From Catenovulum agarivorans DS-2 (GTDB lineage: Bacteria > Pseudomonadota > Gammaproteobacteria > Enterobacterales > Alteromonadaceae): a DNA stretch of 47,276 bases. Below the pieces are notes generated by a model. The model made no database searches. It had not been told where the DNA came from and worked only from the letters and a program-made list of their open reading frames with translations. The stretch covers positions 1 through 47,276 of the forward strand of contig NZ_ARZY01000035.1 of NCBI RefSeq assembly GCF_000568405.1. The letters run 5' to 3'. The translations under genes and the position numbers were made by a program. Shown here one piece after another: positions 26,382 to 34,234 of the stretch; the first letter of the stretch is position 1, and every line of letters starts with the position of its first letter.

Positions 26382-27821
26382 TTATTGCTTGTTAATTTGG
26401 TATTGACGTTTAAATGCAGCTGACACATTGTTTGCTTGAGCCAAGTCTCTAAGTACAGGCCCTTTTTCACCAACCAGATACATTCTTCTTAAATGTGAAT
26501 TCTCGATTTTTTCTGAAACCAACATCAAAGCATCAGGATGGGCGTTGCGAATAAATGAAGATACTTGCACACCAAAGGTTTTATTTGCCAGTACCACATC
26601 ACCTTTTTTGAAGGTTTTACCGCCATTAACACTATGGTGCCACGAAATCATATGAGATTTATCTTGTGCCCTGCTGGTTAATAAAGCACTTATTTTTAAA
26701 GGCGAGTACACAATATGATCACCATTAGAAATAGGCAGATGGCCAATTTTGCTTGCAATCCATTGAGCACCATCCCAACGATAATAAACCGCCTTTTTCG
26801 GACCACCTTGGTGACGGTTTTTATGGTGCCCGCGGGCAAAACGAATATGCGGGTAACCATTATCGTCTAAATGAACCGTACTTATACCTGTCCAGTCATC
26901 GGTATGCTCGGTTTTAAATACTAAGGTTTTTTGATTAGCCGTTTCGCGGTCAATCGGAGTGGCCAGAGCTTCACCTTGAACATTAGACCATTGGCCGGTT
27001 TTAGTATTCATTTGCATATAATAACCATTAGAGCGCTCACCTAAATGCTTACCATTGGCATGGCTGTTACCGCAGCGATGATAAATATAAGCCAGCGCTA
27101 TAGTATCCTGGGCTTCTTCAGAAAAATAACCATACCAAGAATCAACCCCTAAACCATCGCTGCGTGTTTTCGGTTGCATAACTGAGACTCTTTTGCCAAA
27201 AGTTCGGCCATGATCAGTCGATTTTTGGTAAACCCAGTGACTTTGATGTGCGCCATGGCGATAAAATAAGTAGAGATCGCCATTACTGGTTTTAACCCAC
27301 TGATTATAAGTACCAAAAGGCGAAACATTATCCAGCTCTTGCCATTCTGTTATGTCGTAAGGGCGCTTGGAAACAACATGCTTTAACTTGCCATAATTGT
27401 AGTTACCCATATCATTTTCACCCATGTCCGGCGTCCCGCCATGGCCACCAAAAGCAATGTGGATGTAACCCAAGTCGTCAATAATTAAAGCAGGTTTACC
27501 ATGATTATCAATTTTTCGTGTTGGATCTTTGCCCATCGCGCTGGTGCCAGCCTTGAACGGTCCAAGCCATTCTTGGGTATTGTGGTTGTAAGCAGCAACA
27601 TAGGGGTCTTCTAGTGGCCCTTGGTAAGTTACATAAGTTATGCCATTAGCATGTTCGCCAGCTGGATGCTGTAAAGTGGCAACCGGATTACTCAAGCCTG
27701 AATCGGTAAAATAATCGACCTGGATATTTTTACGCTTGCTATTAGAATGACCATTGCCAGTCATTTGGCAACCCACTAAAGCAAACAGGCTAACTAAAAT
27801 TAGGCAATTAAGTTTTATCAT
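26382..27821 (-). CDS. PL25 ulvan lyase, lipoprotein (second copy)
   Basis: Lipoprotein (MIKLNCLILVSLFALVGC) and clear paralogue of the PL25 enzyme at 8123-9559. The five active-site residues are H107 (DNHGKP), H127 (GGHGG), Y172 (GTYNQ), R188 (FYRHGAHQSHWVY) and Y230 (DSWYGYF), all at one constant offset (16) from the residues I recall for PLSV_3936. Length of 479 is normal. First gene of a two-gene operon with the DUF1961 protein. The upstream region carries one of the best promoter-motif copies. Two PL25 enzymes in one locus suggest different preferred sites (for example iduronate versus glucuronate, or sulfation pattern) or dosage; the sequence does not say which. Confidence 0.92.
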   Translation of the reverse strand: MIKLNCLILVSLFALVGCQMTGNGHSNSKRKNIQVDYFTDSGLSNPVATLQHPAGEHANGITYVTYQGPLEDPYVAAYNHNTQEWLGPFKAGTSAMGKDPTRKIDNHGKPALIIDDLGYIHIAFGGHGGTPDMGENDMGNYNYGKLKHVVSKRPYDITEWQELDNVSPFGTYNQWVKTSNGDLYLFYRHGAHQSHWVYQKSTDHGRTFGKRVSVMQPKTRSDGLGVDSWYGYFSEEAQDTIALAYIYHRCGNSHANGKHLGERSNGYYMQMNTKTGQWSNVQGEALATPIDRETANQKTLVFKTEHTDDWTGISTVHLDDNGYPHIRFARGHHKNRHQGGPKKAVYYRWDGAQWIASKIGHLPISNGDHIVYSPLKISALLTSRAQDKSHMISWHHSVNGGKTFKKGDVVLANKTFGVQVSSFIRNAHPDALMLVSEKIENSHLRRMYLVGEKGPVLRDLAQANNVSAAFKRQYQINKQ

Positions 27822-27853
27822 TTTTATTTGTTTCCAATTTAAACGTCAGGGGT

Positions 27854-27892
27854 CATATAAAATAAGCAGCCCACTTCGCCAATTGCTACCCT
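27854..27892 (-). promoter_or_regulatory. Locus promoter motif, copy 6 (PL25-DUF1961 operon)
   Basis: Minus-strand AGGGTAGCAATTGGCG begins at 27892 and GCTTATTTTATATG begins 25 bp later at 27867, 46 bp before the start codon. Confidence 0.7.
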
Positions 27893-28036
27893 TAAATACA
27901 GCAAAATTTATTGCAACTTGCTATCAAACCATCAATCTTTACTAAATCTTGGCAAATCGAACCATTCGTATCTAAGCTTTATAAGGTCTACGATAAATTG
28001 CTCAGCTCTACAAACTGCGTAACAAGGTAATCTGAT

Positions 28037-28918
28037 ATGCTGCTGCACAAACTTGCTGTTTTATTATTAACATTGTTCGTTGCGGCCAACGCAGTGGCAG
28101 AAATTACCTTGACTGCTGCCAAAGGGACGAGTGATGACCGCAAAGCATACACAAATCGCTTATTAACAGCGGCGCTCAACGCCAACACAGCACACAATCA
28201 TTTCGAAAGCGTTAAACAAGTATCAGTCAGTTATGGTTATGATGCTCGAGCGTATTTAGTATCTAAAGGCCAAGCAGATGTCACTTACTTCCCAGCAGAA
28301 AAGAAGATAGAAAGGCACTTAATACCAATCAGAGTGCCATTATACAAAGGATTAATGGGGTACAGGTTTTTACTTATACAGGCAAAAGACCAAACCAAGT
28401 TTGATAGTATTTCTAACTTACAGCAGTTAAAAAGATTGCTTAAAGGGACCGGAACGCGATGGCGAATGACACAAGTTTATCAATATCATAACTTTGCGCA
28501 TGTCAAAGCAGATACCAACCACAGTTTATATAAAATGCTGAATGTTGGCAGATTCGACTACACAACACGAGGGGTCATAGAAGCAAGCGAAACTCAGCGT
28601 ATTATTCAAAAAAGGTTTGGTAATCTCGCCATTGAGAACAATATTCTTTTATATACAGAGCTGCCAATTTACTTTTTTGTCGGCGCAGATAATCCAGCTC
28701 TGGCCAAACGAATTGAGAGTGGTTTACACAGCCTAATTAAAACTGGAAAATTCGATAAGATTTTTGCCCAGTTTTTTGCAACTGTACCTACAGACTTAGC
28801 GTTAGAAACAAGAAGGGTTCTCTATGTAGAGAACCCTTTTTTAAGTGCTGAGAGCAAACACAATGCTCAAACTTTTTGGCAGCAATCTTCAAGCCCACTG
28901 CCATTTACATTAGAATGA
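28037..28918 (+). CDS. Periplasmic solute-binding-like protein (SBP_bac_3 type)
   Basis: Secreted protein of 293 residues with a Sec signal (MLLHKLAVLLLTLFVAANAVA). The body resembles the type-II periplasmic binding fold of family-3 solute-binding proteins: ADVTYFPAEKKIERHLIPIR, SISNLQQLKRLLKGTG, SLYKMLNVGRFDYTTRG and IESGLHSLIKTGKFDKIFAQ. No ABC permease or ATPase gene is nearby, so it is an orphan, possibly a sensor or signalling protein. AAGG lies before the ATG. The 3' part contains a perfect terminator-like hairpin, and its stop touches the stop of the convergent GH88 gene with no gap. The link to polysaccharide use is unclear. Confidence 0.72.
   Translation: MLLHKLAVLLLTLFVAANAVAEITLTAAKGTSDDRKAYTNRLLTAALNANTAHNHFESVKQVSVSYGYDARAYLVSKGQADVTYFPAEKKIERHLIPIRVPLYKGLMGYRFLLIQAKDQTKFDSISNLQQLKRLLKGTGTRWRMTQVYQYHNFAHVKADTNHSLYKMLNVGRFDYTTRGVIEASETQRIIQKRFGNLAIENNILLYTELPIYFFVGADNPALAKRIESGLHSLIKTGKFDKIFAQFFATVPTDLALETRRVLYVENPFLSAESKHNAQTFWQQSSSPLPFTLE
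28813..28842 (+). terminator. Intrinsic terminator inside the end of a coding region
   Basis: AAGGGTTCTCTA pairs perfectly with TAGAGAACCCTT across a 2-base loop and is followed by T residues to 28842. It lies about 77 bases before the stop of the solute-binding-like gene. On the minus strand the same stem lies about 80 bases past the GH88 stop and is followed by a T-rich stretch, so its main job may be to end the GH88 transcript. Confidence 0.6.
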
Positions 28919-30601
28919 TTATTGGCGCGATTCTAATTCTAGTTTGCGCATATTCGCTTCAATAAAGTAGAAGTCACCGTAGATAATCGGCGTATCTATT
29001 TCTCCTCCGTTGCCAAAGTCACCTGTAGCTTCTGATAATACAAACCCTAGCTCGTAACTGCTTTCACGACCTGTTGCTTGGCGATCAGTGCGATACTCTT
29101 GCGTTAGCTTAGCCATGATTTTATCAGCAAGCCCTGCATATTGTTCTCGCTCATTTTTATCCTTAGTGTAGTTTGCGTAACGATATAAAGCAGCGGCATA
29201 AATCGCGGCAGCAGAGGTATCACGCGGTATTTTCACATGAGTATCTGGGTAATCTTTGGTACCACATGGTAGCAATTTGTCACCCTGAATAATCTTTTCG
29301 CCATACCAATTTACCTTGCCTTCTAAGCGTTCTAATGACTCTTCAGACAACATTGACGCTTCTAATTCCATAGGGCGATAGCCAACATATGGTAATATAT
29401 GTGGCTCAAGTAACTTGCTACATAAACTCAAAATACCATGGAACACAGCAGTATCGTCGGAAAGGTTTTCGGCATATTCGTAAGCATTTTCTCTTGCAGC
29501 AAAAAAATCCCAGTAAGGTACTTTGTCGTCTTTTAATAAATGCTCGATACTTCCGTATAAACGGCTTAAATGGGCTTTGAAGTCAGGGTATGACGACAAA
29601 TCAATTTCGGCCTGTTCCATCGCCTCAACCACGGTTACAAAGCCATATAAAGACCAAGCTTGTCCTCTCGCCCATGCAGATACATTACCTACGCCCTGCC
29701 AGTTTCCGGGCTTATTCGCGCCATAGTCAAACACATGATACGACAACGGATATTGCTTGTCGGTGTCAGACTCATCATAAAAATAGTGGTTTTCACTAGT
29801 ATGCTTGGCATGATTAAAAGCGATCTCATGATAGCGAGCATTATCGCTGGCAAACAGATATTCGAGATTCATCATGTTGTCAACAATTACAGGGTAAGTC
29901 CAAGGGTTTGCTATGGTATACCTATCAACCACTTGCTCACCGTCTTCAAGCGTCAACACTCGCATTCGAGGCGTCCAATCCCATGAACGAATTAAACCTA
30001 CATCGTCAGTATAGCGAGTGGCAAGTGTTGCACGACCAACGTCTAGTGCAGTTACATATTCAGCACGTGTTTTTGCGTCTAGCCCGTCATAATGTAAGGC
30101 TTCACCAAAAGAGTCATACAAGATAAAACCTAAATCATGGGTGGAACCACGCTTGCTCTCTGAAAACAATGTTTTTTGATAATACAAGGCAGTTTCATAT
30201 AACTTTTGTTCTTCACCACCTTGCCAATTAGCGATATTGTCTTTAGCGGATAACAACTTCCATAATACGCCGGGATAGAAGCCATTTGTCCACTTTTCGG
30301 GGATCTCCATATGGATTTCATCACCCTCTTGCGAACGTGGCACACAAACGGTTTCTGGTGTCGCATTACACCCCTCTTTAACATCTAGGTGACGCGAACT
30401 TTCAACATGCTCAATCAATTTTAAATACTGATTTTTAGCAAAGGTTAAATTGTCTTTCGCCGCTTTTGCAGAAAAGACCTCAGCGGAAGCCTGCTCTGTT
30501 GGCACTGCTGTAGCTGAATTAGTTGATTCCGGAGACTTGCTACACCCCAAGCTTGCTAAAATGCAACTAGAAACAACCGATAACATGAGAATACGTTTCA
30601 T
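28919..30601 (-). CDS. GH88 unsaturated glucuronyl hydrolase, lipoprotein (second copy)
   Basis: Start set at the ATG at 30601 (MKRILMLSVVSSCILASLGC), which has AGAGGAAG 5 bases upstream and opens a lipobox; the frame is open upstream to 30682 without signal character. It has the same motif series as the GH88 at 13639-15300: WTNGFYPGVLWKLLS, THDLGFILYDSFGEALHYDG, VIVDNMMNLEYLF, GNWQGVGNVSAWARGQAWSL, PYWDFFAARENAYEYAENLS and IPRDTSAAAIYAAALYRYAN. Both candidate catalytic Asp residues (in HDLGF and VDNMMN) are kept. The predicted role is removal of unsaturated uronic acid from lyase products. Unlike its paralogue, it has only a weak TGGTATTA element upstream, so the two copies may respond differently. 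It converges with the solute-binding-like gene. Confidence 0.9.
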   Translation of the reverse strand: MKRILMLSVVSSCILASLGCSKSPESTNSATAVPTEQASAEVFSAKAAKDNLTFAKNQYLKLIEHVESSRHLDVKEGCNATPETVCVPRSQEGDEIHMEIPEKWTNGFYPGVLWKLLSAKDNIANWQGGEEQKLYETALYYQKTLFSESKRGSTHDLGFILYDSFGEALHYDGLDAKTRAEYVTALDVGRATLATRYTDDVGLIRSWDWTPRMRVLTLEDGEQVVDRYTIANPWTYPVIVDNMMNLEYLFASDNARYHEIAFNHAKHTSENHYFYDESDTDKQYPLSYHVFDYGANKPGNWQGVGNVSAWARGQAWSLYGFVTVVEAMEQAEIDLSSYPDFKAHLSRLYGSIEHLLKDDKVPYWDFFAARENAYEYAENLSDDTAVFHGILSLCSKLLEPHILPYVGYRPMELEASMLSEESLERLEGKVNWYGEKIIQGDKLLPCGTKDYPDTHVKIPRDTSAAAIYAAALYRYANYTKDKNEREQYAGLADKIMAKLTQEYRTDRQATGRESSYELGFVLSEATGDFGNGGEIDTPIIYGDFYFIEANMRKLELESRQ

Positions 30602-30807
30602 CGACTTCCTCTTGTAATTATAAATTTGTGAACAAACGTGACCAATTTTGATTTTTAGCTTAGCACATTTTCCGCAAAACAAAGTGTATCATGGCTAATA
30701 CCATCAACCGCAACAATTGGCCTTACCACCTTACTGAACAGCAGTATAGTTCAAACTTACTAAAAAAAACAACCTAAATGCGAACTAACGAGTGGACTTA
30801 TGCATAC

Positions 30808-30838
30808 AAAAAGCCCCTAGCTGGTAGCTAAGGGCTTT
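30808..30838 (-). terminator. Intrinsic terminator of sulfatase transcript
   Basis: Minus strand: AAAGCCCTTAGCT and AGCTAGGGGCTTT form a stem with a short loop and one bulge, followed by TTTTTG, 26 bases past the sulfatase stop. Confidence 0.75.
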
Positions 30839-30863
30839 GATATTGTTCAAAAAATTTAACTAA

Positions 30864-32267
30864 TTATTCGATCATTTTTCGTTCGTTTAGCGGGTACCAC
30901 TCCTCGAGCTTGCGTTTAAGTTTAGCGACTATTTGCGGATGTTGGGCAGCTAAATTGTTTTGCTCGTAAGGATCATTCGTTACATTAAATAATCTCGGAG
31001 GTTGATTGATTTGATCGTGGTATTTTTGATAACTAACGTTTTTGCCATCATAACTGACGATAAGCTTCCAATCTCCATCGATAACCCAACGATACATTAA
31101 CGTTGACTCAGGTTTGTTAAGATCATCCATATCATGAGCAAACCCTTCACCGAATATGGTATCGCGCCAAATTGGAGTTTTATTTTTTAACTGGCTAAAC
31201 AAATTTAAACCAGGTAGATCTTTAGGCACAGGTAACCCGGCAGCGCCTAAAACAGTTGGTACAATGTCGATACTGCTCGTCATTTCTTCACGCATTTGAG
31301 CTGGAAATTGACTTGGCAGTGAGTAAATTATAGGCGTACGCACACCACTTTCATTTGGGCTTTGTTTTGATTTTGGTAAAAAGCGGTCCGTTTGCTGTGG
31401 ATTAGAAATCCATCCGTTATCAGAAACATATACAATTAGGGTATTGTCCTTAAGACCTTTTTCTTCCAGGTAATTAAATAGCTGCCCGTTTGTTTCGTCA
31501 AACCACTCTATCATCGCGTAGTATTTAGCAACCGATTCAGCCAAACCTAAATTTTGATATTTTTTGTAAATGCGCTGCGGCGGTGTATGCGGTGTATGCG
31601 GCATAAACGGCGCATACCAAACAAAGAATGGCTTTTCTTGTTCAACCGTGCGGTCGATAAAGTCAGTGATTGGCTTCACCCCGCTACGACCAATCTTGAG
31701 TCCATCATCACCATGACGACCCCCTTTTTGTGGAAACCCTCGGGTCATGCCTTCATCAAAACCACCGCGGCTATAGTTACCTTCCCACCATTTGCCGGTT
31801 TGCAAAGATACATACCCTTTGGGTTTTAACAATTCAGCTAATGTGTCAACTTGGTCAATTTTGGCTATGATTTCAGCTCTTTGCTGTGCATACAATTCAC
31901 CTTTCTTACCACCAGGTAAGAGTCTTGAAGGATCATTGCCTGTTATCCCGTGTTGGTAGGCATATAATCCGGTTGCTATGGTTGCAAGTGAAGGTCGACA
32001 TAACGACGTTGGTACATATCCTCGTTTGAAGGTGACGCCCTCATTCGCCAGCTTGTCTATATTTGGTGTCTTAACAATCTCGTGTCCCATGAAGCTATAA
32101 TCATTCCAGGCGTGATCGTCTGACAAAATGAGTAATATATTCGGTGGTCGTTTATTTTGATTTTCCGCAGCAATGTCAGTGTCTGTTTTACCACCAATAT
32201 GGCTGCAAGCTGCAACAGCAACAAGCGTAATCGCCAAACAGGTTCTTTGTATGATTAATTTGATCAT
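30864..32267 (-). CDS. S1-family sulfatase, lipoprotein
   Basis: Formylglycine-type sulfatase, expected to remove sulfate from algal sugar, for ulvan probably rhamnose-3-sulfate. Lipobox at VAAC (about residue 21). The metal site opens with NILLILSDDHAW; the active-site loop is C90-R-P-S-L, where the nucleophile Cys must be turned into formylglycine. The usual C-x-P-x-R pattern has Leu in place of Arg here. TPNIDKLANEGVTFKRGYVP, MPHTPHTPP, YVSDNGW and SIDIVPTVLGAAGLPVPKDL confirm the fold. Length of 467 is normal. The ribosome-binding site (GGAG) is next to a perfect palindrome CCAATTTAAATTGG at 32275-32288, a possible operator. No sulfatase-maturing enzyme is in the window. Confidence 0.9.
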   Translation of the reverse strand: MIKLIIQRTCLAITLVAVAACSHIGGKTDTDIAAENQNKRPPNILLILSDDHAWNDYSFMGHEIVKTPNIDKLANEGVTFKRGYVPTSLCRPSLATIATGLYAYQHGITGNDPSRLLPGGKKGELYAQQRAEIIAKIDQVDTLAELLKPKGYVSLQTGKWWEGNYSRGGFDEGMTRGFPQKGGRHGDDGLKIGRSGVKPITDFIDRTVEQEKPFFVWYAPFMPHTPHTPPQRIYKKYQNLGLAESVAKYYAMIEWFDETNGQLFNYLEEKGLKDNTLIVYVSDNGWISNPQQTDRFLPKSKQSPNESGVRTPIIYSLPSQFPAQMREEMTSSIDIVPTVLGAAGLPVPKDLPGLNLFSQLKNKTPIWRDTIFGEGFAHDMDDLNKPESTLMYRWVIDGDWKLIVSYDGKNVSYQKYHDQINQPPRLFNVTNDPYEQNNLAAQHPQIVAKLKRKLEEWYPLNERKMIE

Positions 32268-32464
32268 GCAATCTCCAATTTAAATTGGTTGAATTTATAG
32301 TCATTATATTTCAGTTTAAATTAGTGTAAATCATTCTTGTAAATTTAATTGAACAATTGTGAGCATTCATGATTATTTAGGTATCATTTTTTCTTGTTCT
32401 CACATAACATTTATGCGTAGACGAGTCAGTCTATAAATAAAACGAGGAAATCGAGTAGATAATT

Positions 32465-33934
32465 ATGGAACAAAAATTAACAACAAGCCTTGTGGGTTTA
32501 GCGCTTATGCTATCAACCCCTTTTAACAGCTATTCGGCCAATTTGTTAAAGGCCAACAGTCTATATAAACAACAACAATACCAGCAAGCAGCACTTGAAT
32601 ACAAACGCGGTGTAGAACTAAATAGCGCTCATGCGCATTATCAGCTAGGCCTTATGTACGCAAAGGGATTAGGCGTAAAGCAAGATCAGCTAAATGCACT
32701 CATGTATATAAATGCTGCAGCAAAACAAAACTATCATATAGCACAGCAATTGTTGGATAAAATGATGGCCGTTGTCCCTGTAGAAAAACACTTAGAGATA
32801 AAAAACCTACTCGACGAAACAGCAGCACAACTAACAAAAGGCGCACAACGCTATTTGCCACAGATAGATAGCAACAACTTAAGCAAAAAATTTACCTTTG
32901 ATGGCGCCCCCAAGCTTGATCACAAAGTTTACTTAGACGAATTGCAAGATGAATTCGGTATTGGGTTTGAAATGGAAACAAGTGGCGCTTTTTTTGATGA
33001 AGATGACGAGTTTTCTGATAGTTCTGACGTATCTATGATTACAACAGCTCCACCTTTACTGGTGTTGGACCACGACGTCGCGCCAGACGGCTCTATACGC
33101 TATGTAAACCAAATACAGAAGCTAGGGTCGGTCAATAGGTACATAGACGCTTACAAGCTGTTTCCGTTGCCTAAACCGACTTTCAACGGCCAAGCTGCCG
33201 AGTTTGTTCATAGAGCATATCTTGGCGCAGCAACTTATGATCAATTTGACTTAGTTGAAGAACGCCCTCGCCTTTATCGTGAATACAGAAGTGTCGCCAA
33301 ACGTGGAACAAGCAACCACAGTTTGACCGACCAATATCAAGCAGCCATGGCAATGTTAAATTTTCCCTGGCTCGAAGATCAACCTAATCAGGCAGAGAAA
33401 ATACTCCTTTCCTTAGCAAAACAAGGCCATCCATCTGCGATGTATGAATATGGTTTGAAGCTTTATCGAGAGCAAAAAGAAATTCCAACCGCAATTCATT
33501 GGATCACCGAAGCAAGTAAATATGGCTTATCGCGAGCAGAATATCGTTTAGCGCGTTTTTTTCAAACGAGCCCTTGGATATTACACGATGAAGAAAAAGC
33601 ACTGTTTTGGTATCAATCAGCTATCGAGAAGGGGCATGAAGCTTCGAGTATCCGTGTAGCTGAAATCAAATTGCTGTCACAAGATCAAGGTATTCGCAAT
33701 GTTAATCATGCTATTGAGCTTTTAGATAAGGTAAAAGATTCACAATCTCGTAATCCAGAGTATTACTATCTATTAGCACTTAGTTATAAAGACAGGCAAG
33801 CGCGTGACTTTAAAAAGGTTGTCGATAATTTAGAAAAAGCAATTAGAATGGCTGATCGTGCCAATTGGGACGTTAGTGACTGGGAAGACTTATTGGCAGA
33901 GTTAACCACTGGCCGAGTATTCATAGTTGAATAA
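32465..33934 (+). CDS. Exported Sel1/TPR repeat protein
   Basis: Signal peptide (MEQKLTTSLVGLALMLSTPFNSYSA) followed by Sel1-like helical repeats: AHYQLGLMYAKGLGVKQDQL with ALMYINAAAKQ near residues 57-90, and SAMYEYGLKLYREQKEIPTA, AEYRLARFFQ and ALFWYQSAIEKGHEASSI near 325-400. The middle (about 130-290) has an acidic stretch (FFDEDDEFSDSSD) and a region resembling nothing I recognise. The last part returns to TPR-like helices. Such proteins usually hold other proteins together in the periplasm or near the outer membrane; partners are not visible. It is divergent from the sulfatase and is the last gene before the plasmid backbone. Hairpin after the stop. Confidence 0.75.
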   Translation: MEQKLTTSLVGLALMLSTPFNSYSANLLKANSLYKQQQYQQAALEYKRGVELNSAHAHYQLGLMYAKGLGVKQDQLNALMYINAAAKQNYHIAQQLLDKMMAVVPVEKHLEIKNLLDETAAQLTKGAQRYLPQIDSNNLSKKFTFDGAPKLDHKVYLDELQDEFGIGFEMETSGAFFDEDDEFSDSSDVSMITTAPPLLVLDHDVAPDGSIRYVNQIQKLGSVNRYIDAYKLFPLPKPTFNGQAAEFVHRAYLGAATYDQFDLVEERPRLYREYRSVAKRGTSNHSLTDQYQAAMAMLNFPWLEDQPNQAEKILLSLAKQGHPSAMYEYGLKLYREQKEIPTAIHWITEASKYGLSRAEYRLARFFQTSPWILHDEEKALFWYQSAIEKGHEASSIRVAEIKLLSQDQGIRNVNHAIELLDKVKDSQSRNPEYYYLLALSYKDRQARDFKKVVDNLEKAIRMADRANWDVSDWEDLLAELTTGRVFIVE

Positions 33935-33945
33935 CAAAGTAAATC

Positions 33946-33968
33946 GGCAGTGGTCATTTACCACTGCC
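33946..33968 (+). terminator. Hairpin after Sel1/TPR gene
   Basis: GGCAGTGGT and ACCACTGCC form a perfect 9-bp stem with a 5-base loop, 12 bases after the stop. T-run absent. Confidence 0.55.
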
Positions 33969-34151
33969 CTACCCGTTAAAACATCAATCAACAGGCTGTG
34001 ATAGTTTTGGCTTTAAAGTCGTCTAGCATCCAATTTGTCAATCAACTTGCTATCTAAAGTATTAACTAAGTGACAAATATTACGCCAGCCCACCCCACCA
34101 AATATCAATATAGTATTATTTTTTAAATATAGTTATATTTACGAACTTTTA

Positions 34152-34165
34152 TGTTACCTGTAACA
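34152..34165. promoter_or_regulatory. Palindrome TGTTACCTGTAACA, copy 1
   Basis: TGTTAC-CT-GTAACA lies in the gap between the Sel1/TPR gene and the end of parB. An identical 14-mer is directly in front of the ribosome-binding site of the ribbon-helix-helix gene at 43496-43509. I saw no third copy. The half sites GTTAC/GTAAC resemble matS (GTGAC/GTCAC). The rest of the gap 33935-34234 is AT-rich without a gene. Confidence 0.55.
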
Positions 34166-34234
34166 TTTTATTATTTTGGTTTTTTCAGAACTGAACTAAA
34201 GATAGGCGCAATTAATTTTTGCGCCTTGAACAAG

